A DNA stretch of 5,649 bases from a bacterium (GTDB lineage Bacteria > Desulfobacterota > GWC2-55-46 > S146-80 > JALXFI01), in the NCBI GenBank assembly GCA_027069035.1, contig JALXFI010000232.1:1-5649 (forward strand). Reading direction: 5' to 3'. Numbering within the stretch: position 1 is the stretch's first letter; each line of letters opens with the position of its first letter. The notes beneath the pieces are model-generated. The model was not told where the DNA came from and did no database searches. It saw only the letters and a program-made list of their open reading frames with translations. Shown piece after piece: positions 1 to 5,599 of the stretch. Made by a program: the position numbers and the translations under genes.

Positions 1-2229
1 AAGATATTTTACCGTATCTATATACTCAGAGAATATAATGACCTTTCTTTTAGGTTCGCCATCACGGGGCACAGCCGTTATAACCCTGCGAACATCTGGT
101 ATAAGGCATTCCCGCTTTGGGTCATTTTTAATAAGGTCAAGCCTTATAAGCTCATCCAATATCTCATCAAAAAGGGCAAGGTCAGCTTTTATGTCGTCTG
201 TAAATTTTTCTTTTTCCTTAAATCGGTCTATCTCATATATTTTGTGGTTTTTTGGATATTCGTTTTTTCTTATCCTTTCCGCATAATCTCTGAGACACTC
301 CTCTATCTCTTCTGAATCCTTGTCGTATATCTTTTCAAGGAGGTTTCGGTCGAGTATGTATCTCTTTGTGTTATCAATGAATTCAAGGACTATGCCTGTG
401 ATTCTTTTAAAGTTATTAAGGCTCTCTTTGAAGGCGCCGAATGAGCTTTCAAACCTCTTTACAAGGAGTCTCCTCATAAAATCATAAAGGTTGAACTGTT
501 GTTGATACTGAAAGTTTTCTTCTTCGCTCAGTTCATCAAGCTCTCCTATTTCATAGATAAAGGGTCTGTAGATGGCGCCTTTGAACCGCCCTCCCTTTTC
601 AGGAAGCGCAAAGTATTCGTTGATGATAGTGTCATAGAATACGGACTGCTCCTCTGTAAGCTCAAAGAACCATTCTTTGGGGTCTTCAACCTGTGAGAGG
701 TCTTTTATCTCGTCCTTGTAAAGGGGATTTCCCTGAAGATCAAGGCGGTTTCTCCTTATAGTTACAGGCTCTATCACCCCCTTTATCTCTCTTGCCAGTT
801 TGTGTGATAAAATGTCTACATTATTCAAGTCTATTGCGCCTTTTCCAAAGAGAGATTCATAATAATTCTCCGCCCTGTTTCGCTTTTTATGGTCTGATGA
901 TGAACTGTATCTTTTTATATAAGACAATCTATTATACATGCTTTTGAATGCGGTAAACTTCGCCTCAAGGTCATCTCCAAGTGTAATGCTCGATTTTTTA
1001 GGGGTAATAAAAAGTTTAAGGAGTGAGAATATGTCTGCCGGCCTGTTGTTGAACGGGGTGGCTGTAAGAAGCATGACCGTCCTGCCCCTGCAGATATTCT
1101 TTAGATACTCATAGTCCTTTGTGTCCTGATTCCTGAACCTGTGCGCCTCGTCGATTATAACTACCTCGATATCATCCGCCTTTGAAAGCGCGGCAGATGC
1201 CTTTTCAAGGTCGCCGACAGAATAAGCCTCCCAGCCAAGGCTTGCAAGGTTGAACTCCTCAAGGTATCTCAGCCAGCCTGATTTTTTGCCCTTATCGCCT
1301 ATGATACCAGGGGGGGCAATCACTATGCCTCTTTTCCTGAGTTCAAAACCAATAGCACAGGCTATCACCGTTTTTCCAAGACCAACAACATCTGCTATTA
1401 TGACTCCGTTGTTCTGGTCAATTATAGAGAGAGCCTGTTTTACCGCATCCATCTGGTAGTTGTAAGTCTTATAGCCGTGCTGTTCAAAGACTTCATAGAG
1501 TATCTTTCTTATCTCCTTGCCCCGGAAGGTATCAAGATAGGTCTTTAAGACAAGCGCATAAGCCTCAAAGGGGGTTATCTCTTTTATAAGGGTCTCTTTT
1601 TCCAACAGTTCTATGAGCCTCTTCTTTGTGTCATCGTGTTCTGTTATGAATACACCCCTATCCCAGAGCCTGTCAAAATATCCCTCTGCATCATCTAAAC
1701 CATAGTCGCTTATTTCAACATTAAACTCATGCTGCCTTGTAAGCCCCGATGTTGTAAGGTTGCTGCTGCCGGTTATAAACAGGGCGTTTCTTCCAATCTG
1801 TTCCTCTTCGAGTTTAAAGATATAGAGTTTTGCATGGTTCGGCTCGTAGGTCTTTCTTATGATGAGTCTGTCTGTTTTTATGAGTTCAAGAAATAATCTT
1901 ACCTGTTCGTAGAAGTCCTTATTATCAAAATGTTCTGAGTTGATGGAGGTTTTTATGGATTTAAAGAACTGATAAACCCTCTCTTCATCAGATAGGTTCT
2001 TGCCTTCCGAGCCGTGTTCATAAAGCCCATAGATGGTTTTATCAACATTGAGCCCTACAAGAACCTTTATAATAGCTCTGGGGTTTTCTCTTATACCCTC
2101 ATACAGTTCTCTCAAGCCCGAGAAGTAGAAGAACCCTACAAGGAACTTGAGATCCCTGCTTTTTGAAAGAAGTTCAAGCAGCCTCTTCTTGAGTTTTTTT
2201 GTCTTGCTGTTTGTGATGAAATTGGACAT
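1..2229 (-). CDS. SNF2-type SF2 helicase with N-terminal PLD-like domain (3'-truncated by window)
   Basis: The reading frame is open from an ATG at 2229 to the window edge, giving 743 residues with no stop; the C-terminus lies outside. Residues 1-190 resemble a phospholipase-D-like domain: 'KFLVGFFYFSGL' (28-39), an HxK motif in 'NHAKLYIF' (H132, K134) and 'GSSNLTTSGL' (154-163). A helicase core follows: a Q-motif-like 'YNYQMDA' (256-262), Walker A 'VVGLGKT' (281-287, K286), DEAH in 'VVIIDEAHRF' (356-365), motif III 'LLTATPFNN' (387-395), and an SNF2-like 'IRRNRLDL' (491-498). A helical insert of more than 200 residues precedes motif IV, 'KVIIFSEYIDTV' (729-740), where the window ends, so motifs V and VI are missing. 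It probably translocates on DNA using ATP; whether the PLD part cuts nucleic acid is not shown. It lies 42 bases downstream of ligA on the same strand. The ATG has no clear Shine-Dalgarno. An in-frame TTG at 2253 would add eight residues. Such proteins often sit in restriction or defence loci, but no partner is visible here. Confidence 0.93.
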   Translation of the reverse strand, partial: MSNFITNSKTKKLKKRLLELLSKSRDLKFLVGFFYFSGLRELYEGIRENPRAIIKVLVGLNVDKTIYGLYEHGSEGKNLSDEERVYQFFKSIKTSINSEHFDNKDFYEQVRLFLELIKTDRLIIRKTYEPNHAKLYIFKLEEEQIGRNALFITGSSNLTTSGLTRQHEFNVEISDYGLDDAEGYFDRLWDRGVFITEHDDTKKRLIELLEKETLIKEITPFEAYALVLKTYLDTFRGKEIRKILYEVFEQHGYKTYNYQMDAVKQALSIIDQNNGVIIADVVGLGKTVIACAIGFELRKRGIVIAPPGIIGDKGKKSGWLRYLEEFNLASLGWEAYSVGDLEKASAALSKADDIEVVIIDEAHRFRNQDTKDYEYLKNICRGRTVMLLTATPFNNRPADIFSLLKLFITPKKSSITLGDDLEAKFTAFKSMYNRLSYIKRYSSSSDHKKRNRAENYYESLFGKGAIDLNNVDILSHKLAREIKGVIEPVTIRRNRLDLQGNPLYKDEIKDLSQVEDPKEWFFELTEEQSVFYDTIINEYFALPEKGGRFKGAIYRPFIYEIGELDELSEEENFQYQQQFNLYDFMRRLLVKRFESSFGAFKESLNNFKRITGIVLEFIDNTKRYILDRNLLEKIYDKDSEEIEECLRDYAERIRKNEYPKNHKIYEIDRFKEKEKFTDDIKADLALFDEILDELIRLDLIKNDPKRECLIPDVRRVITAVPRDGEPKRKVIIFSEYIDTVKYL

Positions 2230-2271
2230 ATAATTTACATAAAAAAGCGGCAATTTGTTAATACTCTATTC

Positions 2272-4290
2272 TTATAAGCCGAGTATCTTTTTAAACTCTT
2301 CTTCCGTTATCGTTTTTATGTTGAGGCGTTTTGCTTCATCTAATTTAGAGCCCGGTTCAGCCCCAACAACCACATAATCCACCTTTCCGCTCACAGCAGA
2401 CAAGACCCGTCCACCTTCCTTTTCAACCAATTCCTTTGCTTCGCTCCTTTTAAATAAAGAAAGCGCACCGGTAAAAACAAAGTTTTTACCAAGGAGACTG
2501 CCATCCTTTTTTCCGACATTGCTCCATACCACCCCTGCACGTTTGAGTTTCTCAATAACATCAATATTATGGGATTCATGAAAGAAGGATACAATACTTT
2601 CCGCTGTCTCCGGGCCTATCTCTTTCACATTTATAAGTTCTTCATACGCCGCATCCATAAGTGACTCAAGAGAACCAAATTCTTCAGCAAGCACCCGCGC
2701 CGTATGTTCTCCAACATGTCTTATACCAAGCGCATAAATAAACCTTGGAAGAGTCGTCTTTTTACTTTTTTCAATCGAATCTATAAGGTTCTGAGAAGAC
2801 CTTTCGGCAAATCGCTCTAATTTAAGCAGATCATTCTTATCAATAGAGTATATATCCGCCACATCATGCAAAAGACCGTTTTCAAAGAGTTGTTCTACAT
2901 ACTTGTCTCCAAGCCCGTCTATATTCATAGCCTGCTTAGATGCAAAGTGCTTGATCGATTCCTTCAACTGTGCCGGACACGCAAGCCCGCCTGTACAGCG
3001 GTGGATCGCACCTTCCTTTATAACCGCAGAGTTGCAGAGAGGACACCGTGATGGCATCTTAAACGGCGCCTCCGAACCGGTGCGCCTGTCCTTTATTACG
3101 CTTACAACCTTCGGAATGACATCACCCGCCCTCTCTACAACCACCCTGTCCCCGATACGTATATCCTTTCTGTCAATCTCATCCTGATTGTGAAGGGTAG
3201 AGTGTTCGATGGTCGCCCCTCCTATCTTTACAGGCTCCATATGAGCTGCGGGGGTAATAGCCCCCGTCCTGCCGACACTCGGAATAATATCGATTATCCT
3301 TGTCGTCGCCCGGCGGGGTTTAAATTTGTAGGCGACCGCCCATCTCGGGCTTCTGGAAAGCTCGCCAAGTCTTTGCTGGAGCATGAGGCTGTTTACCTTT
3401 AAAACGACCCCGTCCAATTCATAGGGGAGTCCGTTTCTTTTTTCTTCCATCTCCCTATGGTATTTAATCGCTTCCTGTATGCCCCTACAAATACTTATTA
3501 ACGGATTTACCTTAAAACCCCACGCCTTTAAAGCCGATAGGGTCTCAAAGTGGCTTGAAAAGTTTACTCCCTCTACAGTACCAACCCCATAACAAAAGAT
3601 ATCAAGGGGACGGCCTGCCGTTACCCTCGGGTCGAGCTGGCGCAGTGAACCGGCGGCGGCGTTTCTTGGATTGGCAAAGAGGCTCTCTCCCAAATCCTCT
3701 CTTTCCCTGTTAAACTCTTCAAATGCCTTTAAAGGGATTATAACCTCACCCCTTATATCAAGCCTTGATGGCACAGGATTCTCCCCGCCGCTTACAGAGC
3801 GTGTTAAGAGTCTCATGGGTATTGATTTTATAGTTTTTAGATTCAGTGTTATATCCTCGCCGATATATCCATCCCCCCTTGTTGAGCCTGCGCTGAACTT
3901 CCCGTCAATATAGACAAGTTCCACTGCAAGGCCGTCAAGCTTCGGCTCTGCCACATACTCTATTTCTTCATCTGTTTTTAGAAGGCGTTTAATGCGTGCG
4001 TCAAACTCCACTGCCTCCTCCGGCTGAGAGATATTGCCAAGGCTCAGCATCGGCACTACATGTGTCAGTGTGCCAAATTCCTTTAAGGGTTTAGCGCCAA
4101 TCCTCCGGGTAGGGGATTCAGGGGTTATAAGGTGCGGGTTTTCTTTCTCAAGTCTTTCAAGCCTTTTAAAGAGTGTATCATACTCGCTATCGGATATAAC
4201 AGGATTGTCCAATACATAGTACCTGTAATTGTGATAGTTTATCTCATCCCTGAGTTTAGAGACTTCCTCTTTTATCGCTTTGTCATCCAT
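2272..4290 (-). CDS. ligA: NAD-dependent DNA ligase LigA
   Basis: This enzyme seals 3'-OH/5'-phosphate nicks in duplex DNA during replication and repair, using NAD+ as AMP donor and releasing NMN. At 672 residues it is the normal full length, and every domain is present. Domain Ia (about 1-70) has the NMN-binding stretch 'YHNYRYYVLDNPVISDSEYD' (19-38). The adenylation domain has the catalytic lysine K117 in 'EPKLDG', motif III 'LDIRGEV' (E182), 'FANPRNAAAGSLRQLD' (205-220), motif IV 'ELDGVVLKVN' (291-300) and motif V 'WAVAYKFKP' (317-325). The OB fold carries 'SVGRTGAITPAAHMEPV' (338-354). The zinc finger uses C416, C419, C432 and C438. Helix-hairpin-helix repeats span about 440-585, and a BRCT domain spans about 595-672. 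The ATG at 4290 is preceded by AGAGGA (complement of 4302-4307) 11 bases away, and the N-terminus begins where LigA proteins usually do. It is probably the first gene of its transcript, with the PLD-helicase 42 bases downstream. Confidence 0.99.
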   Translation of the reverse strand: MDDKAIKEEVSKLRDEINYHNYRYYVLDNPVISDSEYDTLFKRLERLEKENPHLITPESPTRRIGAKPLKEFGTLTHVVPMLSLGNISQPEEAVEFDARIKRLLKTDEEIEYVAEPKLDGLAVELVYIDGKFSAGSTRGDGYIGEDITLNLKTIKSIPMRLLTRSVSGGENPVPSRLDIRGEVIIPLKAFEEFNREREDLGESLFANPRNAAAGSLRQLDPRVTAGRPLDIFCYGVGTVEGVNFSSHFETLSALKAWGFKVNPLISICRGIQEAIKYHREMEEKRNGLPYELDGVVLKVNSLMLQQRLGELSRSPRWAVAYKFKPRRATTRIIDIIPSVGRTGAITPAAHMEPVKIGGATIEHSTLHNQDEIDRKDIRIGDRVVVERAGDVIPKVVSVIKDRRTGSEAPFKMPSRCPLCNSAVIKEGAIHRCTGGLACPAQLKESIKHFASKQAMNIDGLGDKYVEQLFENGLLHDVADIYSIDKNDLLKLERFAERSSQNLIDSIEKSKKTTLPRFIYALGIRHVGEHTARVLAEEFGSLESLMDAAYEELINVKEIGPETAESIVSFFHESHNIDVIEKLKRAGVVWSNVGKKDGSLLGKNFVFTGALSLFKRSEAKELVEKEGGRVLSAVSGKVDYVVVGAEPGSKLDEAKRLNIKTITEEEFKKILGL

Positions 4291-4301
4291 AAAAAATATT
4301 A

Positions 4302-4307
4302 TCCTCT
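4302..4307 (-). promoter_or_regulatory. Ribosome-binding site of ligA
   Basis: On the minus strand this reads AGAGGA, an anti-16S match 11 bases before the ligA ATG at 4290, with an AT-only spacer. The spacing is slightly long but supports this ATG as the start. The palindrome at 4313-4336 begins only 5 bases further upstream, so folding of that hairpin in the mRNA leader would sit directly against this site. Confidence 0.6.
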
Positions 4308-4312
4308 AAAGA

Positions 4313-4336
4313 CAAATCCCGCTATATCGGGATTTG
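4313..4336. repeat. 24-base palindromic repeat, copy 1 (ligA leader)
   Basis: The arms CAAATCCCG (4313-4321) and CGGGATTTG (4328-4336) are perfectly complementary over 9 bp around a 6-base loop (ctatat). A second copy at 5575-5598 matches at 21 of 24 positions, so this is a repeated element and not a chance hairpin. It lies 22 bases upstream of the ligA ATG, inside the likely 5' leader. There is no U-tract after it in either direction, so it does not look like a standard intrinsic terminator. Confidence 0.75.
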
Positions 4337-4358
4337 GGAGACACTAATACCTTGAAAT

Positions 4359-4385
4359 GTTATACTTCATATGTAAAAAATTCAA
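4359..4385 (-). promoter_or_regulatory. Candidate sigma-70 promoter of ligA
   Basis: On the minus strand there is TTGAAT (complement of 4380-4385) as a -35 element and TATAAC (complement of 4359-4364, five of six consensus bases) as a -10 element. The spacer is 15 bases, shorter than the usual 17. Initiation near 4352 would give a leader of about 60 bases that includes the palindrome at 4313-4336. This is inferred from sequence match only; the short spacer lowers confidence. Confidence 0.3.
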
Positions 4386-4415
4386 GTACATTTGGAAGGT
4401 TACGCTTGGCAACAA

Positions 4416-4440
4416 GAGTGTTTTTCCGTGAAAAACACTC
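4416..4440. repeat. Perfect 11-bp inverted repeat (hairpin)
   Basis: GAGTGTTTTTC (4416-4426) and GAAAAACACTC (4430-4440) are exact reverse complements around a 3-base centre (cgt). It lies between the divergent promoter regions, upstream of the candidate ligA -35 element. No T-run follows on either strand, so a rho-independent terminator is unlikely. It could be a protein-binding operator, a cruciform-prone site or a remnant of a small element. No second copy is seen in the window. Confidence 0.6.
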
Positions 4441-4491
4441 AAGACAATAAATCTGTTGCAATATTTCATGGTGTATCATAATCTTTAATTT

Positions 4492-4519
4492 GTGTCCATC
4501 CGGAAACCCATATAGACAC
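4492..4519. promoter_or_regulatory. Imperfect 28-bp dyad, possible operator
   Basis: The two halves, starting GTGTC at 4492 and ending GACAC at 4519, are complementary at 9 of 12 positions around a 4-base centre (4504-4507). The outer five pairs are perfect. It lies 68-95 bases upstream of the RHH gene start and overlaps a weak promoter-like pair (TTGTGT / TATAGA). RHH regulators commonly bind dyads near their own promoters, so autoregulation is a reasonable guess. A decayed transposon end is an alternative. Confidence 0.25.
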
Positions 4520-4574
4520 TAAATATGTTTTCGATTCGGAAAAAAAACCCCTTTTCTGGTGAAAACTAATTCAT

Positions 4575-4579
4575 GGAGA
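4575..4579 (+). promoter_or_regulatory. Ribosome-binding site of the RHH gene
   Basis: GGAGA lies 7 bases before the ATG at 4587, an ideal distance. It fixes the start of this short gene and supports it as genuinely translated. Confidence 0.7.
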
Positions 4580-4586
4580 ATGTACG

Positions 4587-4772
4587 ATGCCTTTATCCAA
4601 AAAGATCAGGATACCCAATGAACTTTACAAAAAGATAGAGCGGGTAGTAGAGCATACGGATTATGCCGCCCCATCGGAGTTTGTGCTTGAGATTATCGAA
4701 AAGGAGGTTGACCAAAGGCTGAATGAATTGTCTATTAAAAAACAATTAAAAGGACTTGGGTATATCGAATGA
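4587..4772 (+). CDS. Small ribbon-helix-helix-like (CopG/Arc-type) protein
   Basis: This 61-residue protein has the layout of a ribbon-helix-helix DNA-binding unit. A short basic beta strand 'KKIRIP' (5-10) is followed by helix 1 'ELYKKIERVVEH' (12-23). A turn then leads into helix 2 'APSEFVLEIIEKEVDQRL' (28-45), which carries the typical 'SEFV' cap. Such proteins dimerise through the strand and usually repress their own operon. The last residues, 'LKGLGYIE' (54-61), form an extra tail after the RHH core. That tail resembles the 'LxxLGY' ending of some sulfatase or phosphatase-like proteins, a resemblance recalled and not tested. A good ribosome-binding site precedes the ATG. The stop overlaps the next start as ATGA (4769-4772), so the two genes are probably translationally coupled. 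The DNA target is unknown, and it could instead be a non-DNA-binding adaptor using the same fold. Confidence 0.8.
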   Translation: MPLSKKIRIPNELYKKIERVVEHTDYAAPSEFVLEIIEKEVDQRLNELSIKKQLKGLGYIE

Positions 4773-5599
4773 GACCTTTTAATCTCCTTGATATATTGCC
4801 AGAATCGCTGTCATTTCTAACTGGGTTTATACACCCTTTCTTTTTACTTGGGATGTTTGCCTTCTTTTTAAGCCTCTGGACTATATTGGTTTTTAAGAAA
4901 TTAGGCAATCGCAGGACCATAGAAGAAATCAAAAAAAAGATCAGGATACTCCTGATAGAAATGCGTTTACATCAGGGCGATTTAAAGGAAATATTCAGGA
5001 TACAGAACCGCATTATCCTTTTGAACCTGAGATATATCAGGGCATCCCTGATTTTCACACTACCTATTATTATCCCGATGATGTTTTGCCTTATCAGCTT
5101 CAAAGGATATTTTGCCTATAAACCGATAGGTTCGGGAGAGATATTTACCCTTAAGATCGTCATGAAGGCAGATACCGTGATAAACCCTGTCCTTGATAAA
5201 AAAAGCCTTCCTACATCAATACATTTCATAGAAGAAGATCCCCTGTTGAATCGCTGGGTTTTCAGGGCAGGCGAGGCGGGAAGATATACCATAGCTTTTA
5301 AATATAAAGACGTAAGGTTTACCAAACAGGTCGTCGTCGGCAAGGGCCTACAGAAGATATCCCCCGAAAACACCACAAAAAGGCGGTTTGACGTATTCTA
5401 TAATGCAGGGGAAACAAGGCTGCCTTCTTCTCTTAAAGGGAGTATTGAGAAAGTGGTTTTGCATTATGAGCCAATGCTCTCGGGGGTGGCCTTATTTGGC
5501 TGGCGCCCGGGATGGTTTTCTTTTTTTATGCTGGTTTTCTCTCTCTTTGTCTTGGTCAATGCAAAGATATTTCCCAAATCCCGCGATAGCGAGATTTGA
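4769..5599 (+). CDS. Three-segment membrane protein, EMC3/TMCO1 (Oxa1/YidC-superfamily)-like
   Basis: The function is not established. This 276-residue protein has three hydrophobic segments: about 17-42, 93-115 and 247-266. Between the first two is a highly basic, probably helical or coiled stretch (43-92, 'KKLGNRRTIEEIKKKIRILL' onward), which by the positive-inside rule should be cytoplasmic. Residues 116-246 should then be outside the membrane and look beta-rich, including 'GEIFTLKIVMKADT' (123-136) and 'GRYTIAFKYKDVRFTKQVVV' (171-190). A conserved-looking 'GWRPGWFSFF' (244-253) leads into the last segment. A segment, a cytoplasmic coiled hairpin, then two further segments is the arrangement of the Oxa1 superfamily (YidC, archaeal DUF106, EMC3, TMCO1). 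Members of that superfamily help insert membrane proteins. The external domain of about 130 residues is an addition to this plan. The ATG overlaps the stop of the RHH gene. Its last codons lie in a palindromic repeat, giving the tail 'KSRDSEI'. The CDS is secure; the family call is tentative. Confidence 0.85.
   Translation: MRPFNLLDILPESLSFLTGFIHPFFLLGMFAFFLSLWTILVFKKLGNRRTIEEIKKKIRILLIEMRLHQGDLKEIFRIQNRIILLNLRYIRASLIFTLPIIIPMMFCLISFKGYFAYKPIGSGEIFTLKIVMKADTVINPVLDKKSLPTSIHFIEEDPLLNRWVFRAGEAGRYTIAFKYKDVRFTKQVVVGKGLQKISPENTTKRRFDVFYNAGETRLPSSLKGSIEKVVLHYEPMLSGVALFGWRPGWFSFFMLVFSLFVLVNAKIFPKSRDSEI

Larger units (their letters stand above)
4291..4586. other. Divergent intergenic region between ligA and the RHH gene
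   Basis: This 296-base AT-rich stretch separates the divergent blocks and has no plausible gene. It holds the ligA ribosome-binding site and candidate promoter, the 24-base palindrome (4313-4336), a perfect 25-base hairpin (4416-4440) and an imperfect 28-base dyad (4492-4519). For the plus-strand genes only weak promoter-like matches are seen: TTGCAA (4456-4461) with CATAAT (4477-4482), and TTGTGT (4490-4495) with TATAGA (4511-4516). Both pairs have 15-base spacers, so neither is called as a promoter. An A-rich run at 4540-4547 precedes the RHH start region. Confidence 0.7.

Noticed and set aside
38..696. Plus-strand open frames at 38-286 and 499-696
   Set aside because: Both are antisense to the continuous helicase frame and their translations are low-complexity shadows.
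1310..1316. Run of seven G, a possible frameshift site in the helicase
   Set aside because: Walker A (before it) and DEAH (after it) are in the same frame across the run, so no frameshift is needed. It encodes the Pro-Pro of 'IAPPGI'.
1250..1459. Plus-strand open frame of 69 codons
   Set aside because: It lies antisense to the helicase core, including the Walker A codons. It has no ribosome-binding site or recognisable protein features.
2235..2240. Start-stop ATGTAA on the minus strand just before the helicase ATG
   Set aside because: A six-base match in AT-rich DNA is expected by chance, and there is no ribosome-binding site in front of it.
2391..2594. Minus-strand 67-codon frame inside ligA
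   Set aside because: It is an out-of-frame shadow across the ligA BRCT region.
2866..4347. Several plus-strand open frames opposite ligA
   Set aside because: All overlap strongly conserved ligase motifs on the other strand. The one ending at 4347 only gains its last residues from the palindromic repeat.
4416..4440. Intrinsic terminator
   Set aside because: The stem is A/T-rich at its core and no T-run follows on either strand. No gene ends towards it at a suitable distance.
4552..4565. Small TTTTC/GAAAA hairpin before the RHH gene
   Set aside because: Five weak A/T-rich pairs in AT-rich DNA are not distinguishable from chance.
4337..4586. tRNA, small RNA or CRISPR repeats in the intergenic region
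   Set aside because: No cloverleaf-like arms, TTCGANNC loop or regularly spaced direct repeats were found by eye.
4735..5376. Minus-strand frames at 4735-4932 and 5116-5376
   Set aside because: They are antisense to the plus-strand operon, lack ribosome-binding sites and would interrupt a coherent membrane protein.
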